A stretch of 64,000 bases of DNA. Source: Tunturiibacter empetritectus. GTDB lineage: Bacteria > Acidobacteriota > Terriglobia > Terriglobales > Acidobacteriaceae. Shown here in pieces: positions 1 through 7,657 of the stretch. Each line of letters opens with the position of its first letter. Positions within the stretch are counted from its first letter, which is position 1. The notes under the pieces were generated by a model. The model saw nothing but the letters and a program-made list of their open reading frames with translations. It had not been told where the DNA came from and did not search any database. Position numbers and translations under genes: made by a program. The stretch spans positions 744,001 to 808,000 of the forward strand of contig NZ_JACCCU010000002.1 of the NCBI RefSeq assembly GCF_013410875.1, written 5' to 3'.

Positions 1-796
1 AGGGCGTGACATGCTGCGCCTTCTGCCACGAGTTCAACAACCCCAGCACCACATCCACCGAAGCCTGCTGCGCGGGGGTCGATGCATCCGACGCATTGGT
101 GTATCCAAGCGGCTGAACCGGCGATACGTCCCTGCCAATCGATCCCGCTGCGACCATCTGCCCGGCCTGCTGCCCAGTCGCACCCGGCCCAGTCGCACCC
201 AGCTGAGGAAACGTACTCGCTGGCCTCACCGCCTCACTGCGATAAGTCACCGTACGCGGCAACCTCGCGCCCAGCCATCGAAGGTCGACAAACGACGACG
301 AAGATGGCGGAGCCACCAAACTCTCCGCCATGACACCGGCCTTCCCCGGGCTCACCCCCGCGCCCTGGCGAATCGGAATAGCTCCATCAAGCCCCTCAAC
401 CGGCGAGCTCATCCCGCCCGCGCTCGGAGCATGCAGCAGCATCAGCAGGCGTTGTCCCACGCGATACCGCTCAGCGCCACCGGCCCAAAGCCCGCCCCAC
501 TCCCGCAACCTGTACGGCTGGCCGGTTCTGCACCCAAGAATCGCCTCATCGACGCGAAAATCAACCTCGACGACCCCTGACGCTGGCCCAACACCGACGG
601 GAAGCCGCACCGCCAGCACCTGCCCCATGAAGATGACGCCTGCCCGGTCCGACATCTCGTGTAGAACATCCGTAACCATCTGCGCTCCCGCAGAGGGAGC
701 CGCCTGGCCCCAGGCCATCGAAGCCGCCAGCAGCGCAGTCACAGCAACGGCGCGCAGCCGAAAAAAAACTCGCAGCATCCCAGTCATGCAGGCCAT
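1..796 (-). CDS. Hypothetical exported protein (3' end outside window)
   Basis: An open reading frame runs without a stop from position 796 to the window edge, so the C-terminus is missing; at least 265 residues are visible. The start is an ATG with GGAGG about 6 bases upstream; a second in-frame ATG lies at 787. The N-terminus is a signal peptide: basic residues (RVFFRLR), an alanine/leucine-rich core and an AWGQAAP cleavage region. The mature part has a conserved-looking block (VTDVLHEMSDRAGVIFMG, then a segment ending in RYRVGQRLLMLLHAPS) followed by a Pro/Ser/Gly-rich stretch. Codon use matches its neighbours. I do not recognise the family; proteins of this shape are common unnamed exported proteins in acidobacteria. 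It probably acts in the periplasm or at the cell surface. Confidence 0.7.
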   Translation of the reverse strand, partial: MACMTGMLRVFFRLRAVAVTALLAASMAWGQAAPSAGAQMVTDVLHEMSDRAGVIFMGQVLAVRLPVGVGPASGVVEVDFRVDEAILGCRTGQPYRLREWGGLWAGGAERYRVGQRLLMLLHAPSAGGMSSPVEGLDGAIPIRQGAGVSPGKAGVMAESLVAPPSSSSFVDLRWLGARLPRTVTYRSEAVRPASTFPQLGATGPGATGQQAGQMVAAGSIGRDVSPVQPLGYTNASDASTPAQQASVDVVLGLLNSWQKAQHVTP

Positions 797-884
797 CCCG
801 TCCCTCCGTCCTCTCCTTGTTCTTCGTCAGGAGAGTCACGTTACGAACGGTTGTCCTGTTTCCGTACACTGCGCCACCTTGCAG

Positions 885-1085
885 CTAGATCTCCGGGTAG
901 AAGTCGAAGAACGCGTCGATGCTCATCCGCAGCTGCGCCTCAATCTGCTCCCGGCTGCCCTCCAGCACATGCAGCGTCACATGCGCCTCGTTGCCGTTCT
1001 TCAGGGTTACGGGCGCCTCGCCCACGGACGCGATCTCATCCGCAGGTAACAGCCTCATTCCATACACCAGGGTCAGGTTTGCCAT
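885..1085 (-). CDS. Small conserved-looking protein (66 aa)
   Basis: A 66-residue ORF starts MANLTLVYGMRLLPADEIAS and ends in DAFFDFYPEI. A longer in-frame extension upstream exists, but it would run into the trxB promoter region and lacks protein-like character, so the ATG at 1085 is preferred; the ribosome site there is weak. The composition is mixed alpha/beta with acidic C-terminal residues, no signal peptide and no membrane segment. The gene is divergent from trxB, with about 84 bases between the starts. I cannot assign a function. It could also be a chance ORF, though the amino-acid composition looks natural. Confidence 0.5.
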   Translation of the reverse strand: MANLTLVYGMRLLPADEIASVGEAPVTLKNGNEAHVTLHVLEGSREQIEAQLRMSIDAFFDFYPEI

Positions 1086-1169
1086 AGTCTCAATTGTTTC
1101 ACTAATCCCGCCAAAAACCCCGCTTTGCATCTTTTCCCCCCGTGGCGCATTTACACTAGTGGAGCTAAT

Positions 1170-2123
1170 ATGCCCGAAAACATAACGCACGACACTGTCA
1201 TCCTCGGCTCAGGCTGCGCCGGACTCACTGCCGCCATCTACACCGGCCGCGCCAACCTCAAGCCGCTCGTCCTCGAAGGCCACGAGCCCGGCGGCCAGCT
1301 CTCGATTACCACCCTGGTTGAAAACTTTCCCGGCTGGCCCGAGGGCGTGCAAGGCCCCGACCTCATCGAGAACATGAAGAAACAGGCTGTCCGCTTCGGC
1401 GCCGAACTCCGCCTCGCCCATCTCAGCTCCATCGACCTCACCAAGCGTCCCTTTGCCCTCAACCTCGGCAAGGAGACCATCCACACCCGCACCCTCATCA
1501 TCGCCTCAGGTGCCAGCGCACGATGGCTGAATCTCCCCTCCGAGCAGGCCCTCATCGGCCACGGCGTCACCTCCTGCGCCACCTGCGACGGCTTCTTCGC
1601 CTCAGGCAAGGAGATCGCCGTCATCGGCGGCGGCGACACCGCCATGGAAGAGGCTCTCTTCCTCACCCGCTTCGCCACCAAGGTCACCATCATCAACCGC
1701 AGCGAGAAGTTCCGCGCCTCCAAGATCATGCTCGACCGCGCCATGGCTCACCCCAACATCCGCTTCCTCTCCAGCACCGTCGTCGAAGAGGTCCTCGGCG
1801 TAGAAGAGAAGGACGTCAAGGGCCTCCGCGTCAAAAATCAGGTCTCCGGCGAGCAGTACGTTCTGCCCGTCGCCTTCATGTTCCTCGCCATCGGCCACAT
1901 CCCCAATGCCGAAGCCTTCCGCGGCATGATCGACGTCGACCACGAGGGCTACATCCAGACGCGCAACAACGTCTTCACCACCCATAACGGCGAGATCATC
2001 CCCGGCGTCTTCGCCTGCGGAGACATCCAGGATCGCCGCTACCGCCAGGCCATCACCGCCGCCGGCTCCGGCTGCATGGCCGCCCTCGAGGTCGAAAAGT
2101 ACCTCGAAGAACACGGCCGCTGA
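1170..2123 (+). CDS. trxB: Thioredoxin reductase
   Basis: This 317-residue cytoplasmic flavoprotein would reduce thioredoxin with NADPH. The FAD dinucleotide motif GSGCAG is at residues 13-18, GGQL at 41-44, the redox-active CATC at 136-139, the NADPH-binding VIGGGDTAME at about 151-160, and the FAD-contacting FACGD motif near the C-terminus. Length and domain order (FAD, NADPH with CATC, FAD) are those of low-molecular-weight TrxB. The ATG at 1170 is chosen because GGAG precedes it at 1161-1164; an in-frame ATG at 1125 would add 15 residues before the FAD motif. No thioredoxin gene is adjacent. Confidence 0.95.
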   Translation: MPENITHDTVILGSGCAGLTAAIYTGRANLKPLVLEGHEPGGQLSITTLVENFPGWPEGVQGPDLIENMKKQAVRFGAELRLAHLSSIDLTKRPFALNLGKETIHTRTLIIASGASARWLNLPSEQALIGHGVTSCATCDGFFASGKEIAVIGGGDTAMEEALFLTRFATKVTIINRSEKFRASKIMLDRAMAHPNIRFLSSTVVEEVLGVEEKDVKGLRVKNQVSGEQYVLPVAFMFLAIGHIPNAEAFRGMIDVDHEGYIQTRNNVFTTHNGEIIPGVFACGDIQDRRYRQAITAAGSGCMAALEVEKYLEEHGR

Positions 2124-2169
2124 TCGAGTAAGCTATCCGGGACGATCTTCGCAGGAGAACCGACGCACG

Positions 2170-3081
2170 ATGAAGATTGCAGGTCCGATAGTCTGGAGTA
2201 GTCCTTCGACATGGCCTTGGATGGTTTACGCGTGGGCGGCATTTGCGTTAATCGGCGCAGCTAAACCAGCTTGGCATTGGTTACAACGGGGCAGAGGAGA
2301 GAGTTGGCCACTTGCCGATGGACGGATCGACTCTGCACAAATCTCGAAACCTGGCTTCTCCTTAACCGTCAAAAGCGGTCACTATCTAGCGGAGCTCCTC
2401 TACTCCTACTCTTTCGCTGGCGTCAGCTACTCTGGCCGTTACACTCGCGACATCCCCGCCGCAGAAGAGGCCGACGAATTCATCCGCGATCTTCAAGGTA
2501 AGGCGATAGCAGTTCACTACAACCCGGAAAAGCCTTCACGTTCTGCTTTGCTCGAACGCGACGTCGAATTGTTGCTTCAGAGCCGCACACCAGTACCTCT
2601 CGCGTCGTTGCCACCACCAAGGTCAATACCGTCGTCGATCAGCTCCCTTCTTCCAATCTTTATTGCTCTCTCCGTCGTAGGTCTCGTATTGAGTCTGTGG
2701 GTCCATCTCGGCGCCGTGATGGGGAAGCGTGTAGCTCCCGAATCCTTTTTCTGGATTCTTCACATGGGAGTCTTCGTTGTGTGGCTGCCTGCAGTGCTAG
2801 TTGCCCAAAGACTCGTTGGGACTACGAACCGCAAGGATTTCTGGAAGGTCGTCTTAAGAAATTCCCCTGACTGGATGCGTTACATGGTCTACGCCTTTGG
2901 AGGGTATGCAGTGGTCAACTTTCTTTTGTTCATGGTCAATGCTCCCAATGGAGAAAATGGTACAAATCCTCCTGCGACAGTATGGAGAGGATTCTCCGGA
3001 CATTGGATGGCTTTTTATTCAGCCGCCTTAGCTATCTTGTACAGTGCATCGCGAAGCTCGGCACCCATCGATCACTCATGA
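2170..3081 (+). CDS. DUF3592-like membrane protein
   Basis: The protein has 303 residues. One N-terminal membrane segment (about 18-34) is followed by a soluble stretch with the layout of DUF3592 proteins: YLAELLYSYSFAGVSYSGRY, then a segment ending in IAVHYNPEKPSRS. Three or four further hydrophobic segments fill the C-terminal half. An AGGAG ribosome site lies upstream of the ATG. DUF3592 proteins have no established biochemical role. The gene follows trxB on the same strand after 46 bases but need not be functionally linked. Synonymous third positions are less GC-rich than in trxB, a mild hint of different ancestry. Confidence 0.65.
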   Translation: MKIAGPIVWSSPSTWPWMVYAWAAFALIGAAKPAWHWLQRGRGESWPLADGRIDSAQISKPGFSLTVKSGHYLAELLYSYSFAGVSYSGRYTRDIPAAEEADEFIRDLQGKAIAVHYNPEKPSRSALLERDVELLLQSRTPVPLASLPPPRSIPSSISSLLPIFIALSVVGLVLSLWVHLGAVMGKRVAPESFFWILHMGVFVVWLPAVLVAQRLVGTTNRKDFWKVVLRNSPDWMRYMVYAFGGYAVVNFLLFMVNAPNGENGTNPPATVWRGFSGHWMAFYSAALAILYSASRSSAPIDHS

Positions 3082-3173
3082 CGACCATCTCTCAAATGAG
3101 TAAAAGAACACGGCCGCTAAACTGCAACCTGGTCGATTGACCCGCCCTCAACACCCCTGCGAGACTCACCCCT

Positions 3174-3926
3174 ATGCAATACAGCGGCAAGGTCGAATAT
3201 GCTCAGCAGCGCAAGATACGCGAACGCAACACCGCCCTCTACCGCCTCGCCCACTGGCCCATCTGGATCTGGGTCTTCTTCCTCGCCCCCGGCCCGCTGA
3301 CCTTCTCGCTCTTCGCCCACGGCTTCGGAAGCGGCAACCTCACCTGGCTCATCGCAGTCCTCATCGGCACCGGCATCGCCGCCCTGCGCGGCAGCCTTCC
3401 CGGCTCCGAGCCGCGCCCCTACATCCTTCGCTTCGACGAGGACAAGCCCAACCCCCTCTACCGCCGCGTCTGCTACACCTTCGCCTGGAGCGCAGTCCTC
3501 ACCTTCGCTCTCCTCAACCTCACCGGACTCCTCCTCGCCGCAGCCATCGGCCACTGGTATATGCAGCAGATCTACCACTACGCCTACTTACCTCTCTGCG
3601 GAACCATCCTGCTCTTAGGCGCTCTGGGCGTACTCCCTCGCGTCCGACCCTCGACCAAAGGCGAAGGAACAGAACGCCGCTACTTCTACGGCTCCGTCTG
3701 GGCCGTAACCATCTCACAAGCCATCCTGCTGCTCTTCTGGAAGACCCTCCCCGCAACCCGCGCAGCCAACCTGACGAAACTAGCCATCTTCGCCGCTTCC
3801 CTCCTCCTCATGGGCTTAGCCGCCTATCGAGGCACTCTCCCCGCACCCGCCCCATCGTCCCCGGCGAGCTCATGGTCGCCGACTAAAAAATATAAAAACA
3901 AAATGCGACACATAGTCGAAATCTGA
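3174..3926 (+). CDS. Integral membrane protein of unknown function
   Basis: The 250-residue protein has an N-terminal amphipathic region (VEYAQQRKIRERNTALYRLA) followed by about six hydrophobic segments (near residues 28-48, 55-70, 100-122, 133-153, 175-190 and 200-215). There is no signal peptide and no recognisable motif. The C-terminal tail is Pro/Ser-rich and ends basic. It lies directly upstream of a PadR regulator on the same strand. The PadR promoter seems to overlap the end of this ORF, so the two may be transcribed separately. Function unknown. Confidence 0.6.
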   Translation: MQYSGKVEYAQQRKIRERNTALYRLAHWPIWIWVFFLAPGPLTFSLFAHGFGSGNLTWLIAVLIGTGIAALRGSLPGSEPRPYILRFDEDKPNPLYRRVCYTFAWSAVLTFALLNLTGLLLAAAIGHWYMQQIYHYAYLPLCGTILLLGALGVLPRVRPSTKGEGTERRYFYGSVWAVTISQAILLLFWKTLPATRAANLTKLAIFAASLLLMGLAAYRGTLPAPAPSSPASSWSPTKKYKNKMRHIVEI

Positions 3927-3943
3927 TATAGTCGGATTCCGAC
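3904..3943 (+). promoter_or_regulatory. Probable padR promoter with palindromic operator
   Basis: The heptamer ATAGTCG occurs twice, at 3912-3918 and 3928-3934, 16 bases apart. The second copy overlaps a TATAGT -10-like box (3927-3932) and leads into the palindrome GTCGGATTCCGAC (3931-3943), which ends 1 base before the PadR ATG. PadR proteins commonly repress their own genes through dyads placed this way. The ATG has no Shine-Dalgarno sequence and lies about 12 bases from the -10 box, so the transcript may be leaderless or nearly so. Confidence 0.45.
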
Positions 3944-3944
3944 C

Positions 3945-4298
3945 ATGAAGCCCGACCCCAGCCACAACCCGCCGCTCGCCCCTGCCACGCTTCACATCCT
4001 TCTGGCACTTGCCGCCGAAGACCTCCACGGTTACGGCATCATCCAGGAGATCTCGCGCCAGTCACACGGGCACTACAAACTTGGCCCTGGCACACTCTAC
4101 GACAATCTCAAAAGGCTCATGGACCACAGACTCGTCATCGACGCTCCAAAATCTTCTCTCTCTGAGGATGAGACCCGCAGACTCTACCGCCTTACCGCTC
4201 AAGGCCGCACTGTTCTCTCCGCAGAGATAGACCGCCTGCACAACGTAGTACGCGAGGCAAGACAGACGCTCAACGAAAAGAGGCCGCGCAGAGTATGA
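3945..4298 (+). CDS. PadR family transcriptional regulator
   Basis: This 117-residue protein has the PadR winged-helix signature: LHILLALAAEDLHGYGIIQE, then a segment running through the wing (YKLGPGTLYDNLKRLMDHRL), and a C-terminal helix with EIDRLHNVVREARQTL. PadR proteins are small dimeric repressors that bind dyads near their own promoter. The next gene starts inside this stop codon (ATGA overlap), so the two are translationally coupled. Such pairs of PadR plus a membrane protein are frequent in acidobacteria, where the membrane partner often belongs to an ABC export system. No ABC subunit is present here. Confidence 0.9.
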   Translation: MKPDPSHNPPLAPATLHILLALAAEDLHGYGIIQEISRQSHGHYKLGPGTLYDNLKRLMDHRLVIDAPKSSLSEDETRRLYRLTAQGRTVLSAEIDRLHNVVREARQTLNEKRPRRV

Positions 4299-4786
4299 AC
4301 TCGCCTATCCGTCTCTTCTATCGCGCCCTCCTTCATCTCCATCCCTACTCCTTCCGGGATCGCTTTGGCGAAGAGATGCTTTGGATCTTCGACGAGCAGA
4401 CCCGCGAAGGCCGTTCCTTCCAACTTCTCTTCGACGTCATGCGTTCGCTCTTCGTTCAACATCTCGACGCCCAGCTTCACCCCCAGCCACAGCTCTCTGG
4501 CTTCTACTCGGAGATCTCTTCGACGCCTCCCCTGCGCCGAATCGTCCATGCAGCGTTCCTCTCCATCGTTGCCGTATCAACTTACACCCATCTCTTCGGC
4601 CCGCAGGGTCCGCAACCAAGACTCTCCCACTCTCCCCTGGTCTCCTCCTCCAGAGTTCATCACAGCTTCACTTACTGGCATCTCTATCGAATCGACGTCA
4701 ATCCTGCCGTCTATGCCAATCTCAACATCTCTTCGTCTGAAAGATCCCTCTCAACCCGCAACCCACAATCCCCAGACCCAAGATAA
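4295..4786 (+). CDS. PadR-associated membrane protein, possibly truncated
   Basis: The 163-residue product begins RLFYRALLHLHPYSFRDRFG, a start like that of proteins encoded next to PadR genes and of acidobacterial ABC permeases of the MacB type. One hydrophobic segment is visible near residues 85-105. The rest is Ser/Pro/His-rich, and the last 20 residues are encoded by a region running into a 14-base tandem repeat. The abrupt low-complexity end suggests a shortened or decaying version of a longer permease. It overlaps padR by 4 bases and is probably co-regulated with it. Exact function unknown. Confidence 0.6.
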   Translation: MNSPIRLFYRALLHLHPYSFRDRFGEEMLWIFDEQTREGRSFQLLFDVMRSLFVQHLDAQLHPQPQLSGFYSEISSTPPLRRIVHAAFLSIVAVSTYTHLFGPQGPQPRLSHSPLVSSSRVHHSFTYWHLYRIDVNPAVYANLNISSSERSLSTRNPQSPDPR

Positions 4787-4829
4787 GAGATCCAAGATAA
4801 GAGACCCAAGATAGGAGATCCAAGATGAA
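4778..4829 (+). repeat. 14-base tandem repeat carrying the ribosome site of the next gene
   Basis: About 3.7 copies of a unit close to CCAAGATAAGAGAT lie head to tail. The third copy reads AAGATAGGAGAT and so supplies the AGGAG ribosome-binding site (4813-4817) for the ATG at 4825. The last partial copy contains that ATG. The first copies overlap the stop codon of the upstream gene. Confidence 0.75.
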
Positions 4830-6126
4830 GCGACTGGCCCTGAGACTTATAGCCATCACACTCTCTGCTGCAAGCCAGCTCCAAGCTCAAAATCCCGTCG
4901 GCTCCTGGCAAGCCACACTCCCTGGTGACTCGCAAAAACTCCGCATCCTGCTGAAGATCGACAAGGGCGAGACGAGCGGAATCGCTGGCTCCTGGAAAGG
5001 AACTATTTACAGCATTAGCCAGACGCGCAAAGGCTACCCCACGACAACCCTCACCATCACAGGCGCTCTTATCAAATTCACCGTCGACGACTACCACGTG
5101 TCGTATGAAGGAACGATCTCTCCAGACGGAAACTCCATCGCCGGAACCTTCACGCAGGGCAAGTCCCAACCCCTCACCTTCCACCGTGCCACCGAAGCCA
5201 CCGCATGGCCGCTCGACCCCACGCCGCACAAGGTCCAGTTCGTTCCCGTCGAAGCAGATGTCAAGCTCGAAGTACTCGACTGGGGAGGCACCGGCCGCCC
5301 ACTCGTCCTCCTCACAGGTCTGGGCAACGACGCCCACGTCTACGACAAGTTTGCCCTCAAGCTAACTGCGAACTACCACGTCTACGGTCTTACCCGGCGC
5401 GGCTTCGGCGACTCCAGCGCACCACCCCCCACCGTAGCCAACTACAACGCCGACCGCCTCGGAGACGATGTCCTGGCTGTCATCAGCGCCCTCAAACTAA
5501 ATCACCCCATCGTCGTCGGCCACTCGATCGCCGGCGAAGAGTTAAGCTCCATCGGAAGCCGGCACCCGGAAAAAGTCGCCGCACTCATCTACCTCGATGC
5601 AGCCTTCCCCTACGCCTTCTACAACCACGCCAACACCGACTTATTTCTGGATATGGTCGACGTCAGAACACAGATCGATGCGCTCCAGGCAGGCGCTGTG
5701 CTGGAGCCGAAGTTTGTGGACAACATGCTGACCAGTGTCGCCCAACTCGAAAAGGATCTACAGAAAACAAAAAATGACCTGGCGAAGATGCTCCCTCCAT
5801 ACCCGCCGCCGCCTCCGCCGCTTGGTTTAGCGATCATGTTCGGGCAGCAAAAATACACGCAGATCCCCGCTCCCATCCTCTCCATCGTGGCGTGCCCGCA
5901 TGACTTCGGCGATAACTTCCACTTCCACACCACTCCGGAAGGGAAAGCAGCGATTATTAAAGAAGACGAGGCTCGCTGCACGGCTCAGGCGGACGCATTC
6001 CAGTCTGGCGTACCATCAGCTCACATTGTTCGCCTGCCAAACGCCGACCACTACGTCTTCAAATCGAATGAAGCCGACACCCTCCGTGAGATGAACGCAT
6101 TCATCGCGACTCTCCCAACAAATTGA
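4825..6126 (+). CDS. Exported alpha/beta-hydrolase with N-terminal beta domain
   Basis: The 433-residue protein starts with a signal peptide (LALRLIAITLSAASQLQAQ). Residues about 22-130 form a beta-rich domain (PVGSWQATLPG, ITGALIKFTV) often found before acidobacterial hydrolases and peptidases. From about residue 145 it is an alpha/beta hydrolase: the oxyanion region LTGLGNDAHVYDKF, the nucleophile elbow GHSIAGEE, the LIYLDAAFP strand, and the catalytic His in NADHYVFKS near the C-terminus. A proline run (PPYPPPPPPLG) sits in the cap region. The substrate is not predictable. Translation starts within the 14-base tandem repeat. Confidence 0.85.
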   Translation: MKRLALRLIAITLSAASQLQAQNPVGSWQATLPGDSQKLRILLKIDKGETSGIAGSWKGTIYSISQTRKGYPTTTLTITGALIKFTVDDYHVSYEGTISPDGNSIAGTFTQGKSQPLTFHRATEATAWPLDPTPHKVQFVPVEADVKLEVLDWGGTGRPLVLLTGLGNDAHVYDKFALKLTANYHVYGLTRRGFGDSSAPPPTVANYNADRLGDDVLAVISALKLNHPIVVGHSIAGEELSSIGSRHPEKVAALIYLDAAFPYAFYNHANTDLFLDMVDVRTQIDALQAGAVLEPKFVDNMLTSVAQLEKDLQKTKNDLAKMLPPYPPPPPPLGLAIMFGQQKYTQIPAPILSIVACPHDFGDNFHFHTTPEGKAAIIKEDEARCTAQADAFQSGVPSAHIVRLPNADHYVFKSNEADTLREMNAFIATLPTN

Positions 6127-6449
6127 GGTGCTGCTCAAGAATTCGGTTTTCAGTCATAATCGCGTCCCGCTGCCGTCATTCGGAGCACCCCACAACATTG
6201 TCATCCGAGCCCCCTGAAGTCCTCATCCTGAGCGAAGTGACTCACGGCACTTTGTGAGCCACGCAGTCGAAGGATCCCCGTATTTCGTCTTCGCCTCCAA
6301 CTCCCTCCCTCCAACTCCCTCCCTCCCTCCCTCCCTCCCTCCCTCCCTCCCTCCCTCGAACTACGAAAACCGCATTGGCTAGCGATGGATGCACCACCAA
6401 GCATAAAATTCGCAGGTTATGCTGAAGGAGCCGAGTTCCGTTCCATCCC
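6127..6449. repeat. Gene-free stretch with a dispersed repeat and a (CCCT)n tract
   Basis: Positions 6222-6280 carry a dispersed element with ends like TCATCCTGAGCGAAGT and CAGTCGAAGGATCCC; related pieces recur near 25563 and 36907. Positions 6297-6356 are almost pure CCCT/CTCC tetranucleotides, the longest uninterrupted run being about ten units from 6315. On the minus strand this is GGGA repeated, a strong guanine-quadruplex pattern and an unstable simple repeat. It lies about 95 bases upstream of the AAA ATPase gene. No credible ORF is present. Confidence 0.8.
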
Positions 6450-7229
6450 ATGCTCAAAAAGATAACCCTCCTGCGCGAGCGAGTCGAAGACTGGACCGTC
6501 TACCCCTTCTCCGTCCCGACCATCGCCTCCTTGCCCGAAATCTCGATCCACTCCCGCATCGCCTTCTTCGCCGGAGAGAACGGAACCGGCAAATCGACTC
6601 TCCTCGAAGCCATCGCCGCCCACTACGGCTTCGGTCCCGAAGGCGGCAACCGAAATCTTCAGTTCGAAACCAGCGACAGCTCGCGATCTGTCGAACGACT
6701 TACGCGATCTTTGCGGCTTTCATTCGATATACGCACTGGAAAGGGATTCTACTTTCGTGCGGAAAGTCTATTCAGCCTTGCGACGCAGATCGACGAATGG
6801 GACAAGGATCCAGGCTCAGGCGGAAGGATCATTGATAGCTATGGTGGGGTTTCACTCCATAACCATTCTCATGGGGAGACGTTCTTTACAGTTCTCGACA
6901 ACAAGTTCCGTAACTCTGGCCTCTTCCTCCTCGACGAACCCGAAGCCGCCCTCTCCCCGCAGCGCCAGCTGTCTTTCCTCATCCTCATCCGGGACACTCT
7001 CCGCCAGTACAAAGACGCCCAGTTCCTCATCTCCACCCACTCCCCCCTCCTTCTCGGCTACCCCGGCGCGCAGATCTTCTCCTTCGACGACGGCCACCTC
7101 CACGAGATCTCCTACGAGGACACCGCATCCCTTCAGATCGTCCGCCGTTTCACCAACGACCGCGACAGCTTCCTGGAGGAGCTCTTCGCGGAGCCCCCTT
7201 CCCTCTTCGGAGAACCCGACAAGCCGTAG
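6450..7229 (+). CDS. AAA family ATPase (RecF/OLD-like)
   Basis: The 259-residue cytoplasmic ATPase has Walker A GENGTGKS at residues 42-49, an insert of about 80 residues, the signature-like SHGETFF at about 140-146, Walker B LFLLDEPEA at 158-166 and the switch region STHSPLLL at about 195-202. This is the compact ABC-ATPase fold of stand-alone AAA proteins related to RecF/SMC heads and to OLD nucleases, but with no TOPRIM domain. No partner gene (nuclease or effector) is adjacent, so a defence role cannot be claimed. The simple repeat upstream could affect its expression. Confidence 0.85.
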   Translation: MLKKITLLRERVEDWTVYPFSVPTIASLPEISIHSRIAFFAGENGTGKSTLLEAIAAHYGFGPEGGNRNLQFETSDSSRSVERLTRSLRLSFDIRTGKGFYFRAESLFSLATQIDEWDKDPGSGGRIIDSYGGVSLHNHSHGETFFTVLDNKFRNSGLFLLDEPEAALSPQRQLSFLILIRDTLRQYKDAQFLISTHSPLLLGYPGAQIFSFDDGHLHEISYEDTASLQIVRRFTNDRDSFLEELFAEPPSLFGEPDKP

Positions 7230-7237
7230 CTCATGGC

Positions 7238-7310
7238 CCAAGGCAAAAAACCACCACGCACACCACCAAAACGCCAGCAAAACACCATGTCAAGTCCACA
7301 AAACGCAAAC
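7238..7310. repeat. ACCACC-rich low-complexity tract
   Basis: Just after the ATPase stop codon the plus strand becomes almost free of T and rich in ACCACC and AAAACACC words. A tract of the same character, on the other strand, lies at 36771-36845. In both cases the tract is followed by other dispersed repeats. It does not encode a convincing protein. Confidence 0.5.
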
Positions 7311-7428
7311 ACCCGCGCCAGCACTGAACAATCACGTGGCGTATGAGTTATGCAGCAATCTCTATAATGGATGTAGGGGAAGATGTACACGAAACATAGG
7401 TGGATAAGTTCTACGCCCTTTTCATCGC

Positions 7429-7558
7429 TCTAACCCGTTCAGAAACAATATTTTGCAAGTAAGTCTTTTTGATGGAATACTTTACAGCCGCATACCCTCT
7501 GCAAACCACTCCATCCAAACACTTTACGCCCAAGATACCCCTCAAGGGGGAGGGGGGA
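7429..7558 (-). repeat. Dispersed intergenic repeat, family R2, copy 1
   Basis: Read on the minus strand this stretch begins with a C-rich run, then GAGGGGTATCTTGGGCGTAA, then TTTGCAGAGGGTATG and finally TGCAAAATATTG. A second copy with the same order of blocks lies at 24292-24400 on the plus strand. Block order and spacing are kept while the spacers differ, as expected for a dispersed repeat rather than a gene. With the ACCACC tract it fills most of the 426-base gap 7230-7655. Confidence 0.65.
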
Positions 7559-7573
7559 GGTGTCAGGGGACGT

Positions 7574-7657
7574 CTAGAACTTGTGAAACATGAAAAACGC
7601 GCCGGTGATCAGGCAGCCGAAGGCTGCAAGTGCTAAACGATAAGATGCAAAGAGCAT
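7574..7657 (-). CDS. Candidate 27-residue membrane peptide
   Basis: A short ORF on the minus strand encodes MLFASYRLALAAFG followed by a hydrophobic run ending in FFMFHKF. It would be a single membrane helix flanked by a few charged residues, the usual shape of small membrane proteins. Its ATG overlaps the yggS ATG on the other strand, so any ribosome site would lie inside the yggS coding region, and none is clear. Chance is a real alternative. Confidence 0.2.
   Translation of the reverse strand: MLFASYRLALAAFGCLITGAFFMFHKF

Noticed and set aside
330..1049. 239-codon plus-strand ORF
   Set aside because: It crosses the 5' end of the exported-protein gene and a promoter region on the other strand, and is Arg/Ser/Pro-rich with no motif.
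6201..6457. Glu/Gly/Arg repeat proteins read from the (CCCT)n tract
   Set aside because: They are translations of a simple DNA repeat without support outside it.
6450..7229. Anti-phage defence system built on the AAA ATPase
   Set aside because: No nuclease, TOPRIM, reverse transcriptase or other effector is next to it, so the claim cannot be supported from this window.
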